Source of the DNA: DAOUET01 sp034430155 | Lineage (GTDB): Bacteria; Chloroflexota; Anaerolineae; Anaerolineales; UBA4823 | Direction: 5' to 3' | Assembly (NCBI GenBank): GCA_034430155.1 | Contig: DAOUET010000170.1 | Coordinates: 3,384 to 67,383, forward strand | Length of the DNA stretch: 64,000 nucleotides | Part shown: positions 36,128 to 43,578 of the stretch, piece by piece | Position numbering within the stretch: the stretch's first letter is position 1 | How the letters are laid out: the number at the start of each line of letters is the position of its first letter | Notes under the pieces: generated by a model | The model's database searches: none | The model's input: the letters and a program-made list of their open reading frames with translations, nothing else | What the model was told of the DNA's origin: nothing | Translations under genes and position numbers: made by a program

Positions 36128-36814
36128 TTGACCGAGCGAAATTATCCAAAACCGGTGGTCGCCATCTTCGGAGGAACGGGCAATGAAGGTCCAGGCTTAG
36201 CCTTGCGATGGGCGCAGGCGGGTTATTTGGTAATCATCGGGTCAAGGCAGACTGAAAAAGCCCAGACGATAGCTGATGAATTAAATTTAAAACTGGGTGG
36301 GGGAACTATCCGTGGTATGCAAAACAACGAGGCAGCGCGCCATGCTGATATCTGTGTTCTTACCGTACCCCCTGGAGCGCATCAGGCAACTGTAGAAGGG
36401 TTGAAAGAGGATTTAAAGGGAAAAATACTGGTGGACGCTACCGCCAGGGTGGATTTCCGTGAACCGAAACCTCCTCATCCGCCATCTGCTGCCAGAATGG
36501 CACAGGATACGGTCGGCGAGGAGGTAAGCGTTGTGGCGGCTTTCCAAAATATCCCGGCGCATACATTAAGGACGAATCTTGATAAACCCGTGACTAGCGA
36601 CGTGCTGGTCTGCGCGGATGATCTCGAAGCGGCTGACATAGTAATCCATTTAGCCCAGGAAGCCGGTATGCGCGCTTATTATGCCGGCAATTTGGACAAC
36701 GCGGTTGTGTTAGAGGGTTTAACCTGTTTATTGATAAGCCTTAATAAACGGTATCACGTCCGTTCTGCCAGCATTGGCATAACTGGGATATTAACAGCTG
36801 AAAACTCACCGTAG
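36128..36814 (+). CDS. npdG: NADPH:F420 reductase
   Basis: 228 residues; exchanges hydride between NADP(H) and F420. The Rossmann start is IFGGTGNEGPGLALRWAQAG (about 14-33) with SRQTEKA for NADP phosphate binding. The central VVAAFQNIPAHTL and C-terminal GNLDNAVVLEGLTCLLISLN are standard family blocks. The start is TTG at 36128, with GGAGGG 5 bp before it. First gene of the F420 block; cofE follows 24 bp later. It supplies reduced F420 or returns its electrons to NADP. Confidence 0.9.
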   Translation: MTERNYPKPVVAIFGGTGNEGPGLALRWAQAGYLVIIGSRQTEKAQTIADELNLKLGGGTIRGMQNNEAARHADICVLTVPPGAHQATVEGLKEDLKGKILVDATARVDFREPKPPHPPSAARMAQDTVGEEVSVVAAFQNIPAHTLRTNLDKPVTSDVLVCADDLEAADIVIHLAQEAGMRAYYAGNLDNAVVLEGLTCLLISLNKRYHVRSASIGITGILTAENSP

Positions 36815-36838
36815 AAATCATGATTCACATATAAAGAT

Positions 36839-37606
36839 ATGACCCTGACACTTACCCCCATTCCTGGTATTCCATTCATTCAGCCCGGTGATGATTTAGT
36901 TAATGTTATATGGCAGGCGCTAGGAAAAGCTGGCCTTATCCTATTGAATGGTGATATCCTGGTGGTAGCTCAGAAAATTGTTTCAAAAGCCGAAGGCAGG
37001 CTGGTAAACCTGGCATCTGTATCTCCCTCCTCGCGAGCTAGTGAACTCTCCAAACAAGTCGATAAAGATGCGCGTCTTTTGGAGCTTATCCTACGTGAGA
37101 GTAATGAAGTTTTACGAACACGCCCCGGGGTGGTCATCGTCGAACACCGCTTGGGTTTTGTGTGCGCCAATGCAGGTATTGACCATTCAAACGTGAGAGG
37201 TGAGGATGTTGAAGGCGAGGAGTGGGTTTTACTTCTGCCAGAAAATCCTGATGACTCAGCTGCGTGCATTCGTCGAGGCTTGGAAGCGACCAGTGGCTCC
37301 CGCCTTGGAGTTTTGATTATCGATTCCCACGGGCGGGCCTGGCGGATGGGTACGGTGGGGGTGACAATCGGTCTCTCAGGCTTGCCTGGGTTAGCAGATC
37401 TACGCGGCTGGCAAGACTTGTTTGGATATGAATTGCGGGTCACTCAAGTCGGTGTCGCCGATGAACTCGCAGCTGCGGCATCTCTGATTATGGGTCAAGC
37501 TGGAGAAGGAACGCCCGTCGTCCATGTGCGGGGATTTCCTTATGGTCTGAGGGAATCCTACCTGGGGGAACTGATAAGACCAAAAGAAATGGATTTATTC
37601 CGGTAG
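36839..37606 (+). CDS. cofE: Coenzyme F420-0:L-glutamate ligase
   Basis: 255 residues. Family marks: PGIPFIQPGDDLV, LLNGDILVVAQKIVSKAEGR (about 35-54), an FVCANAGIDHSNV block (about 102-114) and IIDSHGRAWRMGTVGVTIGLSG (about 160-181). It adds GTP-dependent glutamate residues to F420-0. It is the free-standing archaeal-type enzyme, not fused to a nitroreductase as in actinobacterial FbiB; a separate nitroreductase gene lies downstream. The start at 36839 has no strong ribosome-binding site. A 90-bp repeat follows the gene. Confidence 0.93.
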   Translation: MTLTLTPIPGIPFIQPGDDLVNVIWQALGKAGLILLNGDILVVAQKIVSKAEGRLVNLASVSPSSRASELSKQVDKDARLLELILRESNEVLRTRPGVVIVEHRLGFVCANAGIDHSNVRGEDVEGEEWVLLLPENPDDSAACIRRGLEATSGSRLGVLIIDSHGRAWRMGTVGVTIGLSGLPGLADLRGWQDLFGYELRVTQVGVADELAAAASLIMGQAGEGTPVVHVRGFPYGLRESYLGELIRPKEMDLFR

Positions 37607-37642
37607 CGTATGCAACCGCCTAAGTCTAAACTTTCAAAAGAT

Positions 37643-37732
37643 TAGTAGTTACGCAATTCAGGGGAAAAACAGGGGTGTTTGGGCAACGCCCGTCCAAACA
37701 CCCCCATCCTCCCACCAACTGCGTAAGTTCTA
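37643..37732 (-). repeat. 90-bp MITE-like repeat, copy 3
   Basis: Same family, reverse orientation. It is flanked by AAGAT on both sides (a likely 5-bp target duplication). It splits the F420 block between cofE and the PPOX gene. The remaining 245 bp up to the next gene hold no ORF I can support. Confidence 0.92.
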
Positions 37733-37977
37733 AAGATATTAAAACTTGCGCATAAGGACCTGGATGAGTTGAATCCCGCGCAATCGGATAGCAAAATTTT
37801 CATAGGGCTCTCATCAAACCAACCAAGCAGACGCGGTAAAATATAAATGATCATGGATCCGCAAAAGGAGGGAGAGTTTTCAGATTTGAGGTCGAAATCT
37901 AATATTCTTAGTGACCAAACATAGAAGCTATGGATATATTGTTGAGGGTTGACTTTAAGTAAAAAGGTCTATACGAG

Positions 37978-38382
37978 ATGTCTTTGGAGAAGATACCTAA
38001 ATCACACCAGGATCTGGTTGAAGATGAAAAGCGCGCCTTCGCCCACCTGGCTACGATTATGAAAGATGGATCGCCTCAGATTACCACAGTGTGGTTCAAT
38101 ACGGACGGAAATTACATTCTAATCAATTCTTTAAAAGGCCGCGTTAAAGTTGAAAATATGCGGGAGCGACCTAAAGTCGCTATGATAATCCCAGACCCGA
38201 AAGATCCATACAGGTATTTACAAATAAAGGGCCGGGTTGAGGAAATCACCACAGCTGTTGCGAGGGAACACATCGACATATTAGCTGGCAAATATACCGG
38301 CACAGTCCACTACAAAGGGTTTCACCATGGGGATGTGCGCATAATCTATAAAATCTTACCGGAAAGCGTATCGGTCAAGTAA
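37978..38382 (+). CDS. PPOX-class F420-dependent enzyme
   Basis: 134 residues, a split-barrel flavin/F420-binding fold. AFAHLATIMKDGSPQITTVWF (given in two parts: AFAHLATIM and DGSPQITTVWF) and LINSLKGRVKVENMRERPKVA are the usual blocks, with a KYTGTVHY segment near the end. Such proteins use F420H2 to reduce a range of substrates, or bind FMN. Its stop touches the ATG of the nitroreductase gene directly, so translation is coupled, and the location among cofactor F420 genes supports F420 use. Confidence 0.85.
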   Translation: MSLEKIPKSHQDLVEDEKRAFAHLATIMKDGSPQITTVWFNTDGNYILINSLKGRVKVENMRERPKVAMIIPDPKDPYRYLQIKGRVEEITTAVAREHIDILAGKYTGTVHYKGFHHGDVRIIYKILPESVSVK

Positions 38383-39003
38383 ATGGAATACGCGCCTGAG
38401 ATTGGAGAAATACAGAAATTTTTACGCTCACGCCGGTCAGTGCGCCATTTCTTGTCTCAACCTATACCTCAAGCTCTGATTGAAGAAATCCTGGAAACGG
38501 CAACATGGGCGCCCTCAGCTCATAATCGCCAACCCTGGCGGTTTGTTGTATTGACCACGATTGAGGCGAAAACTCACCTCGCCGAGCAGATGGGGGCAGA
38601 TTTTCGCCAAGACCTGATCAGGGATGACTTTTCTGTTGAGGAAGTCGATCACCTGGTAGCACGATCACGAAACCGAATATTAGAAACGCCAGTCGTGATC
38701 GTACTATGCCTCGATGCCACGCAGGGGGATATCTATCCCGATAAGGCGCGTAATGAAGCTGAATACATAATGGGTGTCCAAAGTGTTGCCCTGGCAGGGG
38801 GAACCTTGCTGCTTGCGGCTCATTCAGAGGGATTAGGCGGCGTTTGGGTCTGCGCTCCACTCTTTGCGCCAGAGACCGTTTGCCGGACCTTATCCTTACC
38901 GGAAAATTGGAAGCCACAAGGGATGCTATTACTGGGATACCCTGCGACAGTGCCTGAGTCTCGAGCACGTAAGCCTATCGCTGAAGTTACCCTCTTCAAA
39001 TAA
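38383..39003 (+). CDS. Nitroreductase-family protein, FbiB C-terminal-like (possible dehydro-F420 reductase)
   Basis: 206 residues. SRRSVRHFLSQPIP near the start and ATWAPSAHNRQPWRFVVL (about 41-58) are FMN-contact motifs; AGGTLLLAAHSEGLGGVWV (about 135-153) completes the domain. Actinobacterial FbiB carries a similar domain fused to the cofE-type ligase and reduces dehydro-F420-0. Here the ligase and nitroreductase are separate genes in one cluster. The presence beside cofD and cofC suggests the PEP-based route. F420-dependent detoxification is an alternative role. Confidence 0.8.
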   Translation: MEYAPEIGEIQKFLRSRRSVRHFLSQPIPQALIEEILETATWAPSAHNRQPWRFVVLTTIEAKTHLAEQMGADFRQDLIRDDFSVEEVDHLVARSRNRILETPVVIVLCLDATQGDIYPDKARNEAEYIMGVQSVALAGGTLLLAAHSEGLGGVWVCAPLFAPETVCRTLSLPENWKPQGMLLLGYPATVPESRARKPIAEVTLFK

Positions 39004-39019
39004 GGAGCTGACCAGAGTG

Positions 39020-39988
39020 ATGAAAGTCGTTGCACTTGCTGGAGGTGTGGGTGGGGCGAAAATGGCTTCTGGGCTTTACCAGATACTGCCTCCCGAAGAC
39101 TTAACCATAATTGTCAATGTGGGGGATGATTTTGAACATCTGGGTTTGAAAATTTGCCCGGACTTGGACACAGTCTGTTATACCCTCGCAGAGATAGCCC
39201 ATCCGGTGACAGGTTGGGGTCGGGAAGATGAAAGCTGGAATGCCTTTGAGAGCTTAGCAGAACTGGGTGGACCTGTTTGGTTTCGATTGGGGGATCGCGA
39301 TCTAGGCACCCATCTAGAGCGCACTCATTTGCTAGCAAGAGGTTGTAGACTGAGTCAGGTGACAGAACAGTTTTGTCGTGCCTGGGGTGTCGATTCCAGG
39401 GTTTTCCCAGTGAGCGACGATCCAATCCCCACCCTGGTTCTCACTGATGAAGGGCAGCTGTCATTCCAGGAATATTTTGTCCGGCGTCAATGCCATCCAC
39501 GGGTAACAGGTTTTAAATTCGAGGGGATCGAAAAAGCTCGCCCAGTTCCGGAGGTCTTACAGGCGCTTGAGGAAGCCCAGGTGGTGGTAATTTGCCCATC
39601 AAACCCATGGGTGAGTATTGATCCTATATTGAAGGTCTCGGGTGTAAGAGCATTGCTCAAGGCTCATCATCCGACTGATCACCGGGCAGTTTTAGCGATA
39701 TCCCCGATAATTGCAGGTGAAGCGGTAAAAGGGCCTGCAGCCAAAATGTATACGGAATTTGGAGTTAAGCCTTCGGCGTTGGCAGTAGCCCAACATTATG
39801 GCGAACAAACTAAAGGAGGCATACTGACAGGCTTTGTATTTGATACTGTAGATACCAATCACCTTGAGGCCATGCAAGCATTACGCTTAAAGACTTTAAT
39901 TACGGATACGGTGATGAAAACACCTGCGGATCGCAGAAGGCTTGCGGAGGAGGTGATAGCGTTTGGATTTGATTTAATCGCTACATGA
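39020..39988 (+). CDS. cofD: 2-phospho-L-lactate (or PEP) transferase of F420 synthesis
   Basis: 322 residues from the ATG at 39020; a GTG at 39017 is also possible (AAGGAGC is at 39002-39008). Marks are VVALAGGVGGAKMASGLY at the N-terminus, NVGDDFEHLGLKICPDLDTV (about 35-54), WFRLGDRDLGTHLERT (about 89-104) and CPSNPWVSIDPIL (about 196-208). It joins the phospho-lactyl or enolpyruvyl group to FO. The gene follows the nitroreductase by 16 bp. Confidence 0.94.
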   Translation: MKVVALAGGVGGAKMASGLYQILPPEDLTIIVNVGDDFEHLGLKICPDLDTVCYTLAEIAHPVTGWGREDESWNAFESLAELGGPVWFRLGDRDLGTHLERTHLLARGCRLSQVTEQFCRAWGVDSRVFPVSDDPIPTLVLTDEGQLSFQEYFVRRQCHPRVTGFKFEGIEKARPVPEVLQALEEAQVVVICPSNPWVSIDPILKVSGVRALLKAHHPTDHRAVLAISPIIAGEAVKGPAAKMYTEFGVKPSALAVAQHYGEQTKGGILTGFVFDTVDTNHLEAMQALRLKTLITDTVMKTPADRRRLAEEVIAFGFDLIAT

Positions 39989-40121
39989 TTGATTCCTGGT
40001 GATATTTTTCCAGGATAGGAGAAGAGAGTAACTGCCCAGGTGTTATGTACGTTTTAATATATACAGGAATAGCTCAAGTATTTAAACATGGTAAATATAA
40101 GAATATGGATGGAGATCTCAC

Positions 40122-40739
40122 ATGACTCTTTGGGCGATCGTTCCAGTAAAACCGCTACGCCGAGGTAAATCACGGCTAGCAAATGTTCTTACGCAAGATG
40201 AACGTACAGACCTCAATAGCAAACTACTAGCGCATACTCTGGATACATTAAATATGATCCCGGAGATCGAACATGTGTTAGTGGTAAGCCGTGATCCAGC
40301 GGCACTAGCTTTGGCACGGGATCATGGGGCAAGGACGGTTCAAGAAAACGGTGAATCACATCTAAATATTGCTCTAACCCGGGCAACCGTGATAGCCAAG
40401 AAATATTCAACGCGAGGTGTTTTGATTATTCCTGCAGATTTACCTTTAATAACACCTGAGGATATCCGATCAATGGTAGACAGGGTTAAGAATCCTCCGG
40501 TTGTTGTGGTTGCTCCCGACCGGCGAAGAGAAGGTACCAACGCGTTGCTAATTTGTCCAGCAGGTTTGATCGATTATGAATTCGGTCCAGGCTCTTTTCA
40601 GCGTCACTGCGAAAGCGCCCGCCAGGCTGGAGCCCGATTAGAAATTTGTGAACTGTCGTCGCTGGCATTAGACATGGATTTGCCCGAGGATTTGGAGTTG
40701 ATCGGCGAACAATTTGAGGGTCCCAAAGTCACCATTTGA
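40122..40739 (+). CDS. cofC: 2-phospho-L-lactate/PEP guanylyltransferase
   Basis: 205 residues, small nucleotidyltransferase fold. The start MTLWAIVPVKPLRRGKSRLA is the CofC/FbiD hallmark (GTP-binding basic loop). IIPADLPLITPEDIRSM (about 104-120) carries the metal-binding Asp, and RREGTNALLICPAGL (about 136) the substrate loop. It makes the GDP-activated precursor used by CofD. Together with cofD and cofE it covers the late F420 steps; the FO synthase (cofG/H) is not in the window. Confidence 0.92.
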   Translation: MTLWAIVPVKPLRRGKSRLANVLTQDERTDLNSKLLAHTLDTLNMIPEIEHVLVVSRDPAALALARDHGARTVQENGESHLNIALTRATVIAKKYSTRGVLIIPADLPLITPEDIRSMVDRVKNPPVVVVAPDRRREGTNALLICPAGLIDYEFGPGSFQRHCESARQAGARLEICELSSLALDMDLPEDLELIGEQFEGPKVTI

Positions 40740-40788
40740 CCTCATTCAAAACGGGAACCCCCAAAAGATTATTTTTAGGAGGAGATGT

Positions 40789-41784
40789 ATGCCTGAACGG
40801 GTATCTTTGTATATGCAGGACGCCCATGATCTACGTGACGGTCTGGATTATGTGCGTTATGCAGAAGAGCATGGATTTGAAGCTGTCTGGCAAGCTGAAT
40901 CGCGCTTGGTTAGGGATGCCATTGTACCCATGGCTGCTTACGCTGCCGTCACAGAACGGATAAAAGTTGGTTCTGGAGTGATAAACAATTGGACGCGTAA
41001 TATCGGGTTACTGGCAGCGACATTTCTAACATTAGATGATCTTGCCCCTGACCGCATCATCTGCGGGATTGGCGCCTGGTGGGACCCATTGGCACGCAAT
41101 GTTGGTATTGAGCGCAGGAAACCGCTTAGCGCTATGCGGGAAACAGTTATAATTTTACGGCGGTTGTTGAATATGGAACGTGTAACCTTTCATGGTGAAT
41201 TTGTTTATGTAGACGGGATCGAGCTTGATGTCGTGCATGGTCGCAGGGAACCGCGCAATGTCCCCATAATGATTGGAGCAACCGGTGATAAGATGTTGGA
41301 ACTGGCTGGGGAGATTGCAGATGGCGTCGTGCTCAATTATTGTGTTCCGCCACAATATAACGACAACGCACTGGAATTGCTCGAAAAAGGTGCTCGCAGG
41401 TCAGGGAGAAGCTTGAAAGATCTTGATTGCCCTCAGTTGGTTGTTTGTTCGGTTGACGAGGACCCCCAGAAGGCCATCGATACTACCCGTGAATTACTCA
41501 CCCAATACCTCGCCCAGCAACCTCATATTGCCAAGGCTTCAGGTGTAACCCAAGATGTGGTCAATGAGATTCAAACTATTTTGGGGTGGCCGGCTACCCA
41601 CGAGCAGATCCGAAGAGCGAAACACCTCGTTCCAGAAGATTTGATACACCGCATTACTGCTTCAGGAACTCCTCAGGAAGCACGCTTGAAAGTGGCTGAA
41701 TATAAAAGGCACGGTTGTACCTGCCCAATTCTATACCCGGTTGGGGGCGATGTAAAATTGTTGATCGATACCTTTGCCCAATGA
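40789..41784 (+). CDS. LLM-class F420-dependent oxidoreductase (Mer-like)
   Basis: 331 residues from the ATG at 40789, chosen because AGGAGGAG precedes it. Luciferase-like TIM barrel: YAEEHGFEAVWQAES (about 23-37), TERIKVGSGVINNWTRNIG (about 57-75), GAWWDPLARNVG (about 98-109) and NVPIMIGATGDKMLELAGEIADG (about 157-179). The pattern is close to methylene-tetrahydromethanopterin reductase and other F420-binding members. Its place behind cofC supports F420 as cosubstrate. The terminator follows. The reaction is not known. Confidence 0.85.
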   Translation: MPERVSLYMQDAHDLRDGLDYVRYAEEHGFEAVWQAESRLVRDAIVPMAAYAAVTERIKVGSGVINNWTRNIGLLAATFLTLDDLAPDRIICGIGAWWDPLARNVGIERRKPLSAMRETVIILRRLLNMERVTFHGEFVYVDGIELDVVHGRREPRNVPIMIGATGDKMLELAGEIADGVVLNYCVPPQYNDNALELLEKGARRSGRSLKDLDCPQLVVCSVDEDPQKAIDTTRELLTQYLAQQPHIAKASGVTQDVVNEIQTILGWPATHEQIRRAKHLVPEDLIHRITASGTPQEARLKVAEYKRHGCTCPILYPVGGDVKLLIDTFAQ

Positions 41785-41819
41785 TTCTAGCTTGGGTATC
41801 TAAATCCTTTTTTGAAATA

Positions 41820-41868
41820 AGATAGGGCTTTCTTTGAGGGAATCTCTCGGAAGCCCTATCTATTTTCT
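41820..41868 (+). terminator. Terminator of the F420 gene block
   Basis: AGATAGGGCTT and AAGCCCTATCT (41820-41830 and 41851-41861) form an 11-bp stem with a 20-nt loop, followed by a T-rich ATTTTCTCTTT tail. Confidence 0.85.
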
Positions 41869-41935
41869 CTTTGTCGGTTGATAAAAACATCGGAGGAGTT
41901 GGGTACATAGGTTTTCGTAGAATTTTTCTAGGGGA

Positions 41936-42070
41936 CTATTCAATGCCCTTTTTCATCAGTCCGGCATAATGACCATGAACACCAAGAAAGGGATGGAGTG
42001 CTATTTCTTGAGCGCCATGAACTCCCAGATACGCAGGTTTCTTTGAATGATTACGAGGCAGCGCTAAACC
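41936..42070 (-). pseudogene. Relic of a protein-coding gene C-terminus
   Basis: The minus strand holds 44 coding-like codons ending in a TAG, including PAYLGVHGAQE and PFLGVHGHYAGLMKKGIE. The codons are preceded by an in-frame TAG and AT-rich non-coding sequence, so only the tail of a former gene is left. I do not recognise the family. It lies in an otherwise empty 440-bp gap between the F420 block and the second molybdenum-hydroxylase set. Confidence 0.35.
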
Positions 42071-42223
42071 CTAGCTCTTATTAATCTAGATATCCTGTGC
42101 TGAATCTCAAGAGGAATGTTTCTATAACTCGGATAGTATAATAAGAACCGAGATATCAATAAATAAATGACATAAGAATAGCAGAAAGGCGTATTTTAAT
42201 CCCTAATTTGGAGAAACTACCTA

Positions 42224-42775
42224 GTGTTATCCACACAACCTAATTCACGTTATTGCTTCGTATGCGGTATCGCCAATCCATTTGGCCTGCAATTGAGATT
42301 CTACAAATCCGGGGAGGAAGAGGTAACAGCCGAATATACCGTTCCCCAGCGTTTCCAAGGTTATCCGGGAGTCGTGCATGGCGGTATCGTTGCTGCAATG
42401 TTAGATGAGGTTGCCGGTCGAGCGCACATGGGAGGTGATCCACCGCGTTTTATGTATACAGCGCGATTGGACATCCGCTATCGTAAAAATGTGCCAGTGG
42501 GAGAACCTTTACGGCTAATCGGCAGAATTGGTAAAAGTAAGCGGCGTACTGCTACTTCTACCAGCCAGATCTATGGACCAGATGGGGCTTTGTTAGCTGA
42601 AGCAGAAGCTCTCCTGGTAGACCTGCCACCTGAAGTACTTGATTCAACGGATCTGGAGGCATTGGGTTGGAAGATCTATGATGAAGATGAAATCCAAGCG
42701 GTGAAAAAGTCGTCTAATATTAAAATTCTTGAGGGCAATCCGATTTTCCCGGTCTTTAAATCCTCGAACGAATAA
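42224..42775 (+). CDS. PaaI-type thioesterase (hotdog fold)
   Basis: 183 residues, GTG start at 42224 (GGAG about 10 bp before). SRYCFVCGIANPFGLQLRFY (about 8-27) is a typical opening with two Cys; the hotdog core is YPGVVHGGIVAAMLDEVAGR (about 47-66), containing the HGG motif and catalytic acid. It probably hydrolyses an acyl-CoA ester. The last about 45 residues are a charged extension beyond the usual length. It begins the second molybdenum-hydroxylase group by 41 bp, so the group may handle a CoA-bound substrate. Confidence 0.85.
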   Translation: MLSTQPNSRYCFVCGIANPFGLQLRFYKSGEEEVTAEYTVPQRFQGYPGVVHGGIVAAMLDEVAGRAHMGGDPPRFMYTARLDIRYRKNVPVGEPLRLIGRIGKSKRRTATSTSQIYGPDGALLAEAEALLVDLPPEVLDSTDLEALGWKIYDEDEIQAVKKSSNIKILEGNPIFPVFKSSNE

Positions 42776-42816
42776 CCTCAGAAGAAAAAACACTCTCGTA
42801 AATCCCAGAAAACCTG

Positions 42817-43566
42817 ATGATTACTGAATACCATCGTCCGAAAAAGCTAGAAGCTGCCTTGAAACTACTTTCACGGTCAGAGCCACCCACATTTCCAATG
42901 GGAGGTGGTTCAATATTAAACCGCCCACAGTCTAACCGATTTGCAGTTGTGGACTTGCAGGATTTAGGATTAAATACTATCCAGAATCGTGGCAATACGT
43001 TGGATCTAGGTGCGGCGGTCAATTTACAGTCATTGCTGGAGGTTTCTGGATTACCAACCGCGCTGGTAAAGGCTATAAGTCACGAAGCAACCTACAATCT
43101 CCGCCAGGTAGCTACCGTTGCAGGAACATTAATCGCATCGGATGGTCGCTCACCCTTTACAACGGCTTTATTAGCCCTGGACACGAACCTTACCCTGGAA
43201 CCGGGGGAAGAACAGGTTAACCTGGGCGATCTATTACCTTTGCGTACGGAGCGATTGCCTGGACGATTGATCACCAAGATACACATCCCGTTGAATGCGA
43301 AATTGGGTTATGAATATGTAGCTCGTTCGCCAGCAGACTTACCAATCGTTTGTGTAGGTGTAGCTCAATGGCCTTCGGGGCGCACTCGCGTAGCTCTTGG
43401 GGGGTTTGGCAAAGCGCCCCTGGTAGCTTTTGATGGCAGCGAGGCCCAAGGAGCAGAGGCAGCCGCGCGTAATGCGTATAGCCATGCTGGTGATGCATGG
43501 GCAAGCGCTGAATATCGCCGGGAAATAGCTGCGATCCTTACCCGCCGATATTTAAGACTAATTTGA
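42817..43566 (+). CDS. Molybdenum hydroxylase FAD subunit (divergent)
   Basis: 249 residues. The two FAD motifs are changed but recognisable: FPMGGGSILNRPQ (about 28-40) in place of AGGTDL, and LRQVATVAGTLIASDGRSPF (about 93-112) in place of the GGNL block. The C-terminal flavoprotein domain is shorter than in the other two FAD subunits of the window. It directly precedes the FeS/Mo subunit gene by 12 bp. It probably transfers electrons from this enzyme, though the divergence raises the chance of a different acceptor. Confidence 0.82.
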   Translation: MITEYHRPKKLEAALKLLSRSEPPTFPMGGGSILNRPQSNRFAVVDLQDLGLNTIQNRGNTLDLGAAVNLQSLLEVSGLPTALVKAISHEATYNLRQVATVAGTLIASDGRSPFTTALLALDTNLTLEPGEEQVNLGDLLPLRTERLPGRLITKIHIPLNAKLGYEYVARSPADLPIVCVGVAQWPSGRTRVALGGFGKAPLVAFDGSEAQGAEAAARNAYSHAGDAWASAEYRREIAAILTRRYLRLI

Positions 43567-43578
43567 TGGTGAGTTGTG

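Noticed and set aside
36970..37443. A 157-codon minus-strand frame inside cofE
   Set aside because: It is a shadow of cofE, Ser/Arg/Pro-rich with no motif; cofE itself is clearly coding.
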